Source: a bacterium
Lineage (GTDB): Bacteria > Latescibacterota > Latescibacteria > Latescibacterales > Latescibacteraceae
Length of the DNA stretch: 42,657 nt
Direction of reading: 5' to 3'
Assembly (NCBI GenBank): GCA_021372535.1
Contig: JAJFUH010000007.1
Span: 1-42,657, forward strand
Of the stretch, positions 9,236 to 18,227 are shown piece by piece. The translations under genes and the position numbers were made by a program. The notes under the pieces were generated by a model, which was given only the letters and a program-made list of their open reading frames with translations, was not told where the DNA came from and did no database searches. How positions within the stretch are numbered: position 1 is the first letter of the stretch; each line of letters opens with the position of its first letter.

Positions 9236-9724
9236 ATGGCAATGACATCTTACTTGACATTGACCGGCAACAACCAGGGACCTATTCAGGGAGATTGCAC
9301 CCAGGCGGGCCGCGAGGGAACGATACTTGTATACGATGTGCAGCATGAGATTGAAATCCCGCGCGATACCCATACCGGTCTTCCGACAGGCCAGCGTATA
9401 CATCATCCTCTCATTATCACCAAGCACTTCGATAAAAGTTCTCCCAGTCTCATGCAGGCCTGTACCAGCGGCGAGCGGTTCTCGGAAGTGGTTTTACAGT
9501 TTTACCATATAACTCCCACCGGAGCCGAGGAACATTACTACACGATCAAGCTGGAAAATGCCATCATTGTCAGAATGAAAGATTACAAACCCATGACATT
9601 TCTTCCTGAAAACAAACCGTATCATGACATGGAAGAAATTCATTTCACCTACTCGAAAATCATATGGACCGCAGTTGTTGACGGGGTTGAAGCCGAGGAC
9701 GATTGGCAGACACCCAAAGTATAA
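9236..9724 (+). CDS. hcp: T6SS tube protein Hcp (TssD)
   Basis: Hcp forms the stacked hexameric rings of the T6SS inner tube and is secreted with the spike. The 162-residue protein begins MAMTSYLTLTGNNQGPIQGD, the classic Hcp1 opening, and contains HHPLIITKHFDKSSPSLMQA and the C-terminal EIHFTYSKIIWT strand. The start at 9236 is chosen because GGAGG (9225-9229) is 6 bases upstream; an in-frame extension to 9197 has no ribosome-binding site and does not match the family. The gene has spacers on both sides and a terminator directly after it, consistent with a dedicated high-level transcript. Confidence 0.96.
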   Translation: MAMTSYLTLTGNNQGPIQGDCTQAGREGTILVYDVQHEIEIPRDTHTGLPTGQRIHHPLIITKHFDKSSPSLMQACTSGERFSEVVLQFYHITPTGAEEHYYTIKLENAIIVRMKDYKPMTFLPENKPYHDMEEIHFTYSKIIWTAVVDGVEAEDDWQTPKV

Positions 9725-9741
9725 CGGATGAGCGAGAATGT

Positions 9742-9780
9742 GTCGCGCCCTAGAATTATCGGGGGCGCGACGCATTTATT
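9742..9780 (+). terminator. Rho-independent terminator after hcp
   Basis: GTCGCGCCC (9742-9750) pairs perfectly with GGGCGCGAC (9763-9771) around a 12-base loop, and a T-rich tract follows. It sits 18 bases past the hcp stop, in the middle of the T6SS gene string. It would act as an attenuator that lets hcp be made in excess over tssE and the genes behind it. Confidence 0.75.
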
Positions 9781-9869
9781 TTAGGCCGATTATGCTCAAT
9801 TAGAAACTAATGAATACACCCTGATTTTTCCGCTACTTCCCATGGTATTGTTTTACGAAGGCACCCCTG

Positions 9870-10286
9870 ATGGCTGACGAACGTCTGCTGGAACGAATCA
9901 AGAACATGGAGCGGAATCCGGATTTCCGAATCGAGCGGGATATGACCCGCAAGATATTTTCCATAATAAACCATCTGCAGCGGCTGTTGAATACCCATCA
10001 GGGAAGCACATTGATTGCGGAAGATTATGGAATACCGGATATAACGAATACCCACGGGGAAAGCATTACCGAAATTTCCAGAAGGATCGAACGGACCCTG
10101 CAGGAAGTTATCATGAAGTACGAACCGCGTCTGGCGAATGTCAAGGTTTCGACCATTTCGCATGAAGACGACATTTTATCGCTTCGTTTCAAGCTTGAAG
10201 CAGTTCTCGCCACCGATAAATCGACTCCTGTGGTCCTCGAAACAGTCGTCAGCTCCGAAGGAAAAGTCAATATCTCTTCGCAATAG
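9870..10286 (+). CDS. tssE: T6SS baseplate protein TssE (gp25-like)
   Basis: TssE is a baseplate wedge subunit related to phage T4 gp25. The 138-residue protein contains the family signature: an R-x-L-x-x-L-x-N motif (LQRLLNTHQGS at about 36-46), the EDYGIPD block at about 51-57, and a helical segment ITEISRRIERTLQEVIMKYEPRL, cut here into two parts for reading: ITEISRRIERTL and QEVIMKYEPRL. The beta-rich C terminus has the usual LRFKLEAVL strand. It starts at an ATG after the hcp terminator and ends 14 bases before tssF. Confidence 0.93.
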   Translation: MADERLLERIKNMERNPDFRIERDMTRKIFSIINHLQRLLNTHQGSTLIAEDYGIPDITNTHGESITEISRRIERTLQEVIMKYEPRLANVKVSTISHEDDILSLRFKLEAVLATDKSTPVVLETVVSSEGKVNISSQ

Positions 10287-10300
10287 GGAGTAAAGGGTAC

Positions 10301-12034
10301 GTGTTCAACAGATATTATCAGCAGGAGCTCCAGAATCTCAGGGAACTGGCCCGCGAGTTTTCGAAAGCTCATCCGGCGGTTGCCCCCATGCTCAGCGGAA
10401 CGACTTCCGATCCCGATGTGGAACGGCTCCTTGAGGGAGTCGCATTTCTGACGGGACTTCTGGATCAGAAGCTCGAAAATGATTTCCCCGAAATCATTCA
10501 CGGCTTGATGGATATTATTTTTCCGCACTACCTGAGACCGATCCCCTCCACATCGATCGTCATGTTTTCCCCCAAAGCGAGTCTCAAAGAGAGCATCACT
10601 GTCAGGAAAGGCACTTCGCTGGCGTCCATTCCGGTCGAAGGTACAGAATGCATATTCAGAACCTGCTTCGAGACCGAGGTACATCCCCTCTCTCTGGTGT
10701 CGGCCGACCTGGTGCAGCTGCCTGAAAAACCGGACAGTATCCGACTCGTATTCGAGCTGAACGGCCTGTCGCTTTCGGGCTGGGAGCCCAAACGCCTCGG
10801 CTTCTTTCTCGGTGAGAGCTACACACAGGCCACCGAGCTGTATCTGCTCCTGACACGGTTTGTGAAAAGGATCGTTCTCAGGCCGGTTTCGGGCGGCCAG
10901 GAGTGTGAAATACCTCCCGAATGCCTCGTCCCGACCGGTCTGGAGATGAACAACAGCCTTATTCCCTATCCATCCCATTCATTTCAGGGATACAGGTTGA
11001 TCTTCGAATATTTTCTTCTACCGCAGAAATTTCTGTTTCTGGAGCTTCGGGGATGGGACCGGTGGCGCAACAGGGGCGATGGGTCACGATTTGAAGTATG
11101 GTTTGAGCTGAAGCCGTCATCGTTTTCCACTCCATCGGTACAGCCGGGTAATTTTCTCTTTTTCGTAACGCCCGTGGTCAATCTTTTTTCCGACGATTCC
11201 GATCAGTTTGCCCTCGACCATCGGCTGGAAAAAGTTCGTGTCCGTCCCCCCACGAAGAACAGGGATCACTATCGCGTGTTCAGTGTTGACAGGGTTGTTG
11301 GATATGAACAGGGTACGGTGACTCCCAAACAATATTCTCCTCTGGAGCTTTTTTCATACGAAGAGCATGATTCCTCAGTCTATCAGGTTATCCACGACAG
11401 ATCGCCGATTGACGACACGCCCGAATACTATCTTTCGTTTACCTATCCCCCGGAGGGGCCGGAACCGAAGCCGGAGACGCTCAACCTGACGCTCACCTAT
11501 ACGAACGGAGTCCTGCCGGAACGCCTTCAACACGGCGATATTTCCGTCCAGACTTCCGATTCTCCCGGTCTGCTGAATTTCAGAAATATCATTCCGCCTA
11601 CTCCGACAATAGAGCCGATGCTCGGTAAAAACACGCTCTGGAAATTCCTGTCGCATATGTCATTGAATTTTCTTTCGGTTGCGGATGTCACCAACATAAA
11701 GAACCTGTTGAATCTCTACATCTTCCCCGGTGAGACCAACAAGACGAAAACAGCCGCCAACGAAAAAAGGATAAACGGCATCGATGATCTGAAGGTCACC
11801 CCCTCGGAGCGTCTGGAAAAAGGGATGTTCATCCGGGGGCAAAAAATCGAGATGAGCGTAAAGCAGGATCATTTCGCGAGTCTTGGAGATCTCTATTTGT
11901 TTGCATCCGTCATGGATTTGTTTTTCGGAGTTTACAGTTCCATTAATTCGTTCACCCAATTCGAACTAAAAGACAGTATATCGGGAGAGACATTCCTGTG
12001 GCCGGCGAGGATAGGAGACAGACCCCTGCTATAA
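10301..12034 (+). CDS. tssF: T6SS baseplate protein TssF
   Basis: TssF forms the core of each baseplate wedge with TssG and TssE. The gene starts with GTG and encodes 577 residues. The N terminus FNRYYQQELQNLRELAREFSK (21 residues in the gene, quoted here from its second residue as NRYYQQELQNLRELAREF) is diagnostic, followed by AHPAVAPMLSG and DPDVERLLEGVAFL. The C terminus ends WPARIGDRPLL, also typical. It overlaps the start of tssG by 37 bases, which is the usual arrangement and suggests translational coupling. No anomalies were seen. Confidence 0.95.
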   Translation: MFNRYYQQELQNLRELAREFSKAHPAVAPMLSGTTSDPDVERLLEGVAFLTGLLDQKLENDFPEIIHGLMDIIFPHYLRPIPSTSIVMFSPKASLKESITVRKGTSLASIPVEGTECIFRTCFETEVHPLSLVSADLVQLPEKPDSIRLVFELNGLSLSGWEPKRLGFFLGESYTQATELYLLLTRFVKRIVLRPVSGGQECEIPPECLVPTGLEMNNSLIPYPSHSFQGYRLIFEYFLLPQKFLFLELRGWDRWRNRGDGSRFEVWFELKPSSFSTPSVQPGNFLFFVTPVVNLFSDDSDQFALDHRLEKVRVRPPTKNRDHYRVFSVDRVVGYEQGTVTPKQYSPLELFSYEEHDSSVYQVIHDRSPIDDTPEYYLSFTYPPEGPEPKPETLNLTLTYTNGVLPERLQHGDISVQTSDSPGLLNFRNIIPPTPTIEPMLGKNTLWKFLSHMSLNFLSVADVTNIKNLLNLYIFPGETNKTKTAANEKRINGIDDLKVTPSERLEKGMFIRGQKIEMSVKQDHFASLGDLYLFASVMDLFFGVYSSINSFTQFELKDSISGETFLWPARIGDRPLL

Positions 12035-13017
12035 AAACGAAGCTCCTCAAAGAAGGGGAGCGTTTTACTTTTACCCAGGCGCTTCGGCTGCTGCGGTACA
12101 TCATCAGCAGGGAGAACGGCGGTATCAGCGGTTATGATGAAATCAGCCGCAGAATCCGTGTCCGCCCCTATCTGAGTCTCGATTTTCCCGAATCGGATAT
12201 CACGGGGATAGAGAAGCTTCCCGGAGATGATCCGCTATACCGGGTAACCGCGACGTTTCTGGGTCTCTACGGCGCATCTTCCCCGCTTCCGACTTTTTAT
12301 ACGGAAGATTTATTGTATGAACAGTCGGATGATGTGACGATAACCCGTGATTTCATCGATATTTTCAATTTCCCGGCTTTCAGCCTGTTTTTCAAGTGCT
12401 GGAAAAAATACCGGCTCTTTTACACGATAGTCGATGAGCCGGATGCGGATGTGGTACAGCGTCTGTACTGTCTGATCGGCCTGGAAGGTGATCAGCTCAG
12501 ACGAAAAGTCGATGATGCCGCGGGCATGCTCCGGTATATCGGGCTCCTGACACAATTTCCACGGTGCGCAGAGGGTTTGCGCTCATTGCTCATCGACAGT
12601 GTAAACGAGCCGAGCATCAGTATCGATCAGTGTGTCCCGCGGGTGACCGCCATTCCGGAAGATCAGCGCTGCTCTGTCGGAAAATCGGGGCACCGGCTTG
12701 GCGAAAACAGTTATCTCGGTTTCGAGATCGCCGACCGTATGGGAAAGTTCAGGATTCTGGCGGGTCCGCTGGACAGCGGCTCTTTTCACCGTTTTTTGCC
12801 GGACAGGCCCGCGTTTCGGAAAATGATACGCATGACACGGTTCTACCTCGATCAGCCGCTGGCCTGTGATTTCGAGTTACGAATCGATAGCGATGACATT
12901 GAGACTGCAAGGCTCGGTTCGGAAACCTGGTCGCAGCTCGGGTGGAACACCTGGATATTTTCGGAGAAGTTTTGTTCGGGGACGCTTTCGGTGACATTGC
13001 CGGAACGTGCTCATTGA
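11998..13017 (+). CDS. tssG: T6SS baseplate protein TssG
   Basis: TssG is the second core wedge protein and pairs with TssF. The 339-residue protein opens with GERFTFTQALRLLRYI at about 21-36, matching the F-x-F-x-Q-A-x-R-L-L signature of the family. It contains the block RVTATFLGLYGASSPLPTFY, in which the GLYG.SSPLP part is diagnostic, and FFKCWKKYR. The start is a GTG inside the tssF 3' end. No ATG start lies near, and the overlap is conserved in T6SS loci. A 48-base gap follows before clpV. Confidence 0.94.
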   Translation: MAGEDRRQTPAIKTKLLKEGERFTFTQALRLLRYIISRENGGISGYDEISRRIRVRPYLSLDFPESDITGIEKLPGDDPLYRVTATFLGLYGASSPLPTFYTEDLLYEQSDDVTITRDFIDIFNFPAFSLFFKCWKKYRLFYTIVDEPDADVVQRLYCLIGLEGDQLRRKVDDAAGMLRYIGLLTQFPRCAEGLRSLLIDSVNEPSISIDQCVPRVTAIPEDQRCSVGKSGHRLGENSYLGFEIADRMGKFRILAGPLDSGSFHRFLPDRPAFRKMIRMTRFYLDQPLACDFELRIDSDDIETARLGSETWSQLGWNTWIFSEKFCSGTLSVTLPERAH

Positions 13018-13065
13018 AAATACTGTACATCATTCATTTTACCTTAATCAACAAAGGAGTTTTAC

Positions 13066-15684
13066 ATGGTCACAGTGGATATGAAAAACCTCCTGCTGCG
13101 TTTGAACGCTTACTGTACGAATGCGCTGCAGTCCGCTGCCGGTCTCTGTGTTTCAAGAACACACTACGAGGTAACGGTCGAGCATTTTTTTCTTAAGCTT
13201 CTCGAAGATAACCGGTCGGACCTTCCCCTGATATTTCAGCAGTTCGATCTCGATATCGGCCGGGTGATTAAAGCGCTGGAGGATGCGCTGGAGGACAACA
13301 AGACCGGCAATACCGGCAAGCCTGTCTTCTCGCCCCTGATGCTCGATCTTTTTCAGGAATCATGGCTGGTCACATCGATAGATTTAAGCGAGAGAAAAAT
13401 ACGGTCTGGCGCTGTTCTTCTTACCTTTCTGGCGAAACCGGCTCTCTTTGCGACGGGACGGTATATCGATCTGTTCAAATCCATAAGCCGTGAACAGCTC
13501 GCGAAGGATTTCTGGAAAATCGCCAAACAGTCGATCGAGATGAAAACCGCCGAGAAGGAAGCGGCGCCCGGTGAACCCGACGCCGGAAAGCGCGAGGGCG
13601 GCTTTATAGCGAGATTCTGCAACGATTTCACCCAGAAAGCACTTGACGGCAAGATCGATCCGGTATTCGGCCGCGACAAGGAAATCCGCCAGATCATCGA
13701 CATCCTTGCCAGAAGAAGAAAGAACAATCCCATCTGCGTCGGCGAGCCGGGGGTAGGAAAGACAGCGGTGATCGAGGGCCTTGCGCTCAGGATTACCGAG
13801 GGAGATGTGCCCGATATCCTGCAGAATGTCCGGCTGATCGAGCTCGATATGGGACTCCTCGAAGCTGGCGCCGGTATGAAGGGCGAGTTTGAAAACCGTC
13901 TGAAGGGTGTCATCGGCGAAGTCAAATCGTCGGAAAAGCCCATCATCATGTTCATCGACGAGGCCCATACCCTGATCGGCGCCGGAGGCGCGGCGGGAGG
14001 GGGCGATGCGGCGAACCTGCTCAAACCGGCGCTTGCCCGCGGTGAGCTCAGAACCGTTGCCGCAACGACATGGAAAGAGTACAAGAAATATTTTGAGAAA
14101 GACCCGGCGCTTGCGAGAAGGTTTCAGCCGGTCAAGCTCGATGAACCGAGCGTTGCAGCCGCTGCCCTGATATTGAGGGGTATCAAAGCGAGCTATGAAA
14201 AGGCGCACAAGGTGGTCATCCGGAACGATGCCATCAACGCCGCCGCCGAACTCTCGGATAAGTTCATTACGGGGCGTTTCCTCCCGGACAAGGCGATCGA
14301 TCTGCTCGATACGAGCTGCGCCCGGATCAAGATAAACCTCATCGCAAAACCTCCGGTCCTCGAAGACAAGGAACGGGTTGTCCAGGCTTCTGAACGTGAG
14401 AAGAAAGGGATGGACAGGGACAGGATCAACGGAGCCGAGGTAGACGAGGAAGAGTATCAGAAGGTTCTCAAAACCATCGAAACCGCAACTGTTGAAGCGG
14501 AGCAGATCAGAGCGCGGTGGCTCAAGGAAAAAGAGGCGGCGGAGAAAGTCATCGGTATCAGAAATCAGATACAGGAGGAAGCCGATGAAAAGAAGAAGGA
14601 AGAGCTTAAAAAACAGCTCGACGAAGCCGACAAGGCGTTCGTGGAAATTCAGGGTGATGATCCCCTGATCCATATCGAGGTGAATCCCGATGTGGTAGCC
14701 CAGGTTGTGTCCGACTGGACAGGCATTCCCATGGGCAAGATGCTCAAGGATGAGGCGCAGACTATCATCAATCTCGCCGCCCAGCTGAAAGCCCGTGTCA
14801 AGGGCCAGGATCATGCGCTCGATGCGATGGCCGAAGTGATCAAGGCCGCGAAGGCGGGAATCAAGAATCCCGACCAGCCGCTCGGCGTATTTCTCCTCGC
14901 CGGACCGAGCGGTGTTGGTAAAACGGAGGTGAGCCTCACGCTTGCCGATATCCTGTTCGGAAGCGACAAGAACGCGGTGACGGTCAATATGAGCGAGTTC
15001 CAGGAAAGCCATACCGTGAGCCGTCTGATTGGTTCGCCCCCGGGCTATGTCGGATATGGCGAGGGCGGCATGCTGACCGAGGCCGTTCGCCAGAAACCTT
15101 ATTCCGTTGTCATTCTCGACGAGTCGGAAAAGGCGCACATCGATGTGATGAACCTCTTCTACCAGGTGTTCGACAAGGGGATTCTGACCGACAGCGAAGG
15201 CAAGGATGTGAATTTCAAGAATACCATCATCATCCTGACAAGCAATCTGGCCTCGGACATCATCCAGGAAATGACGAACACCGACGAAATACCGCCGCTG
15301 GATTCGCTCGTTTCCGCCATCCGTCCGGTGCTGTCGTCGCACTTCAAACCCGCGCTGCTTGCAAGGATGACGGTTATTCCTTTCTTCAGCCTGCGGCAGG
15401 ATGCATTGAAACTGATCGTTGACCTCAAACTGAAAAAGGTGCAGAAAACGCTGCTGGAGAACAACAAAATGGCAATGGACTACACCAAGGACGTGGTGGA
15501 CCAGATCGCAGCCCGCTGCACCGAGGTCGAGACCGGCGCACGCAACATCGAATACATCCTGAACGGGAATATCCTGCCGCGGATGGCGCAGGAGATTCTG
15601 ACGCATATGACGACAGGTGAGATGCCGTCCAAGGTGCAGCTCGGTGTCGACAAGAAAGGCGAATTCACGATCAAGTTTCAGTAA
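13066..15684 (+). CDS. clpV: T6SS sheath-disassembly AAA+ ATPase TssH (ClpV)
   Basis: ClpV recycles contracted sheaths by threading TssC through its hexameric pore. The 872-residue length matches ClpV/TssH. An N-terminal ClpN-type domain (about 1-150) is followed by two AAA+ modules. Walker A motifs are GEPGVGKT at 226-233 and GPSGVGKT at 613-620. Walker B is IIMFIDEAH in the first module, and SVVILDESEKA occupies the position in the second. A coiled-coil middle domain lies at about 425-525. It resembles ClpB; the T6SS context and N-terminal domain indicate ClpV. The ATG is preceded by AAAGGAG. The 3' end is 33 bases before vgrG. Confidence 0.95.
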   Translation: MVTVDMKNLLLRLNAYCTNALQSAAGLCVSRTHYEVTVEHFFLKLLEDNRSDLPLIFQQFDLDIGRVIKALEDALEDNKTGNTGKPVFSPLMLDLFQESWLVTSIDLSERKIRSGAVLLTFLAKPALFATGRYIDLFKSISREQLAKDFWKIAKQSIEMKTAEKEAAPGEPDAGKREGGFIARFCNDFTQKALDGKIDPVFGRDKEIRQIIDILARRRKNNPICVGEPGVGKTAVIEGLALRITEGDVPDILQNVRLIELDMGLLEAGAGMKGEFENRLKGVIGEVKSSEKPIIMFIDEAHTLIGAGGAAGGGDAANLLKPALARGELRTVAATTWKEYKKYFEKDPALARRFQPVKLDEPSVAAAALILRGIKASYEKAHKVVIRNDAINAAAELSDKFITGRFLPDKAIDLLDTSCARIKINLIAKPPVLEDKERVVQASEREKKGMDRDRINGAEVDEEEYQKVLKTIETATVEAEQIRARWLKEKEAAEKVIGIRNQIQEEADEKKKEELKKQLDEADKAFVEIQGDDPLIHIEVNPDVVAQVVSDWTGIPMGKMLKDEAQTIINLAAQLKARVKGQDHALDAMAEVIKAAKAGIKNPDQPLGVFLLAGPSGVGKTEVSLTLADILFGSDKNAVTVNMSEFQESHTVSRLIGSPPGYVGYGEGGMLTEAVRQKPYSVVILDESEKAHIDVMNLFYQVFDKGILTDSEGKDVNFKNTIIILTSNLASDIIQEMTNTDEIPPLDSLVSAIRPVLSSHFKPALLARMTVIPFFSLRQDALKLIVDLKLKKVQKTLLENNKMAMDYTKDVVDQIAARCTEVETGARNIEYILNGNILPRMAQEILTHMTTGEMPSKVQLGVDKKGEFTIKFQ

Positions 15685-15717
15685 TACGATATTCCTTGTC
15701 ATTACAAGGAGGAATTG

Positions 15718-18156
15718 ATGGAATATTTAACCGCTGAAAAATATTCATTTACGACAACAGCGCTTCCCGACGATACCTTTGCGGTGGTGAATTTCAAGGG
15801 ATTCGAGGGAATATCGAAACCCTATGAGTTCACCATCATGCTTGTATCGGGAGTGCCGGATATCGATCTGTCCGGTGTGCTGAGCAACCCGGCCAAACTC
15901 ACCTTTCACCGTGAGGACGGCACCGATATCGATTTTCACGGTATCCTCGCTCAGTTCGAGCAGCTCCACGAATATCAGGGTTTTGTATTCTACCGTGCCC
16001 ACCTTGTCCCGAAGCTCTGGTGGCTCAACCTCACCATGCACAACCAGGTGATTCTCAACGAATCGGTTCAGGATATTCTCGAAAATACGCTGAAGGACGG
16101 CGGGCTGACATCCATGGACTATGAGTTCAAGCTGCAGGGCTCATACTCGAAGATCGACTATGTCTGCCAGTATGGCGAAAGCCACCTGAACTTCGTGTCC
16201 CGCTGGTGTGAGCGCGAGGGGATATATTACTACTTCGAACAGACGGCAGCCGGGGAAAAAGTCATTTTTACCGACACCAAAATATCGCATACCGATCTGC
16301 CGCTGGATGCGGTTCTCTACTATTCGCCGCCATCCGGCCTGGATACGATGCACCGGACCGAGGTCATCAAATCCTACACCTGCCGTGAGCGCCAGCTCCC
16401 GAAGAATGTCAAGCTGAAGGACTACAATTATGAGCGTCCCACGCTCGAAATTTCCGGCTCAGCCGATGTGGAAGCGAACGGCAGGGGAACTTCCTATCTC
16501 TACGGCGAGCATTTTCTCACGTCCGAAGAGGGCAACTTTCTCGCCCAGATTCGCGCCGAGGAACTGCTCTGCCGTAAGAGGGAATTTTTCGGCGAGAGTA
16601 CCGTTCCCTTCATGGCGCCGGGATATACGTTTTCGCTGCAGGATCATTACCGCAGCGATTTCAACCGTAAGTATCTCATCACGGAGCTGTCTCATGAGGG
16701 TACTCAGACCGGGTATCTGATTTCCGGAATCAGGACCGCTCTTGCCGAGATGGAGGAGCAGGTCTACTATCGGAACCAGTTCACCGCCATACCTTCCGAT
16801 GTCCAGTTCCGGCCCGAACGTAAGGCGCAGAAACCCCGCATATCGGGTACCCTCAATGCCAAGGTGGATGCCGAGGGCAGCGGAACCTACGCAGAGCTCG
16901 ACGAGCAGGGTCGGTACAAGGTGCGGCTGCCGTTCGACCTGAACGACGAGCACAGCGCCGGGAAGGCATCCTGTTTCCTTCGCATGATGCAGCCCTATGC
17001 CGGTACCGACCACGGTATGCATTTTCCGCTGCACAAGGATACCGAGGTGCTTCTGACTTTCATCGATGGCGATCCCGACCGACCGGTCATCGCGGGTGCA
17101 GTGCCGAATCCGGAGACTCCGAGCACGGTAACGTCATCGAACCAGACCCAGTCCGTCATTCAGACAGGCGGCGCGAATAAAATTGCAATCGAGGACAATG
17201 CGGGTAACGAAAGAATCCTGATGCAGTCGCCGACCGCGAATTCATGGATACGAATGGGAGCGCCGAACGATCCGCCTTCCTATGTTGTCGATGAGGATCC
17301 GGGTAATGGAATCAGAATGACGACCGAAGGGAAATTTGATGCCATTGCAAAAGAAAATGTTCTGATACAAAGCCAAGATAAGGATATCGTTCTTCAGGCC
17401 GAAAAAGGTAAAATCGTTCAGAAGGAGAGCGATTTCATTCATGAGACAAGCGGAAACAGCAAAGAATACGTTCACGCCATAAAGGAGACCTGGGGATTTT
17501 CCAACGATTTCAGTGCTGTTATAGGTGGGAAAGAAAGTTTCTTCGGCGGTGGTGAGGTAAGTGTTTTTGTCGGAGTAGCGGCGAGCCTCAAGGCTGCTTT
17601 TGAGTTTGCCATGAAAATCGGGCCAACCATGTCTAAAGGCAAATGGACTACAGCGTGGAAACATTATGGCAGGAGCGTGAATGAATGTACGCTTGACATT
17701 CAGCTTATTTCAGGAACGGCAGGTGTTAAAATAGTACTCGATCCCCTTCCTACCACTGGAATCAAGATTCAAGTCCCGAGTACTTCGATTCAGGTATGTT
17801 CCACCGGAGTGTTCATTAATTCTTCCGCAGCCGTAAAAGTAACCGGTAATAATATTAAATTAAAAGGGCCGGTCACCATAACGGATACCTTGACTGTCAA
17901 TGGTAAAAGCTATTTTAAAAATAATGTAAAGGTGTTGACAAAACTGAAAGCGAATCAACTTGTATCGGTACAGCCGATGGCCGTTCCGAATGTTACCAAT
18001 ACGCCACAGCCACCGGACCCCCCGGAAGTTCCAGAGGTTCCGATTGTCGAGCCCGGCAGCCCGCCGGAAGAACCGTCGCCGATCGCACAATCACTTCAGG
18101 CCGAAGAGAACTTATCTTCGACAACGGCCAGAAGTTCCACTCCGCCGCCAGGATAA
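15718..18156 (+). CDS. vgrG: T6SS spike protein VgrG (TssI) with C-terminal extension
   Basis: VgrG trimers form the puncturing spike on top of the Hcp tube. The 812-residue protein has a gp27-like part (about 1-370), a gp5-type OB fold at about 375-465 (DEQGRYKVRLPFDL and TEVLLTFIDGDPDRPVIAGA), and a beta-helical needle. Beyond about residue 570 there is an extension with a hydrophobic Gly/Ala-rich patch (VFVGVAASLKAAFEFAMKIG), more beta repeats, and a Pro/Glu-rich tail (about 765-812). No enzyme motif was recognised in it. The ATG at 15718 has AAGGAGG (15706-15712) 5 bases upstream; the TTG at 15715 is less likely. The DNA from about 17,420 to the stop is visibly richer in A and T than the first two thirds. 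Confidence 0.95.
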   Translation: MEYLTAEKYSFTTTALPDDTFAVVNFKGFEGISKPYEFTIMLVSGVPDIDLSGVLSNPAKLTFHREDGTDIDFHGILAQFEQLHEYQGFVFYRAHLVPKLWWLNLTMHNQVILNESVQDILENTLKDGGLTSMDYEFKLQGSYSKIDYVCQYGESHLNFVSRWCEREGIYYYFEQTAAGEKVIFTDTKISHTDLPLDAVLYYSPPSGLDTMHRTEVIKSYTCRERQLPKNVKLKDYNYERPTLEISGSADVEANGRGTSYLYGEHFLTSEEGNFLAQIRAEELLCRKREFFGESTVPFMAPGYTFSLQDHYRSDFNRKYLITELSHEGTQTGYLISGIRTALAEMEEQVYYRNQFTAIPSDVQFRPERKAQKPRISGTLNAKVDAEGSGTYAELDEQGRYKVRLPFDLNDEHSAGKASCFLRMMQPYAGTDHGMHFPLHKDTEVLLTFIDGDPDRPVIAGAVPNPETPSTVTSSNQTQSVIQTGGANKIAIEDNAGNERILMQSPTANSWIRMGAPNDPPSYVVDEDPGNGIRMTTEGKFDAIAKENVLIQSQDKDIVLQAEKGKIVQKESDFIHETSGNSKEYVHAIKETWGFSNDFSAVIGGKESFFGGGEVSVFVGVAASLKAAFEFAMKIGPTMSKGKWTTAWKHYGRSVNECTLDIQLISGTAGVKIVLDPLPTTGIKIQVPSTSIQVCSTGVFINSSAAVKVTGNNIKLKGPVTITDTLTVNGKSYFKNNVKVLTKLKANQLVSVQPMAVPNVTNTPQPPDPPEVPEVPIVEPGSPPEEPSPIAQSLQAEENLSSTTARSSTPPPG

Positions 18157-18227
18157 TGCAATAGAGTGTTAACGAGTTTTAATGAAGACTTTTTATTCTG
18201 AAAAACGGTACCATTGGATATGGAAAG

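Noticed and set aside
13384-15702. A 772-residue open frame on the minus strand across clpV
   Set aside because: It is the antisense shadow of a GC-biased real gene; clpV has full domain evidence on the plus strand, and the antisense product has no recognisable motif.
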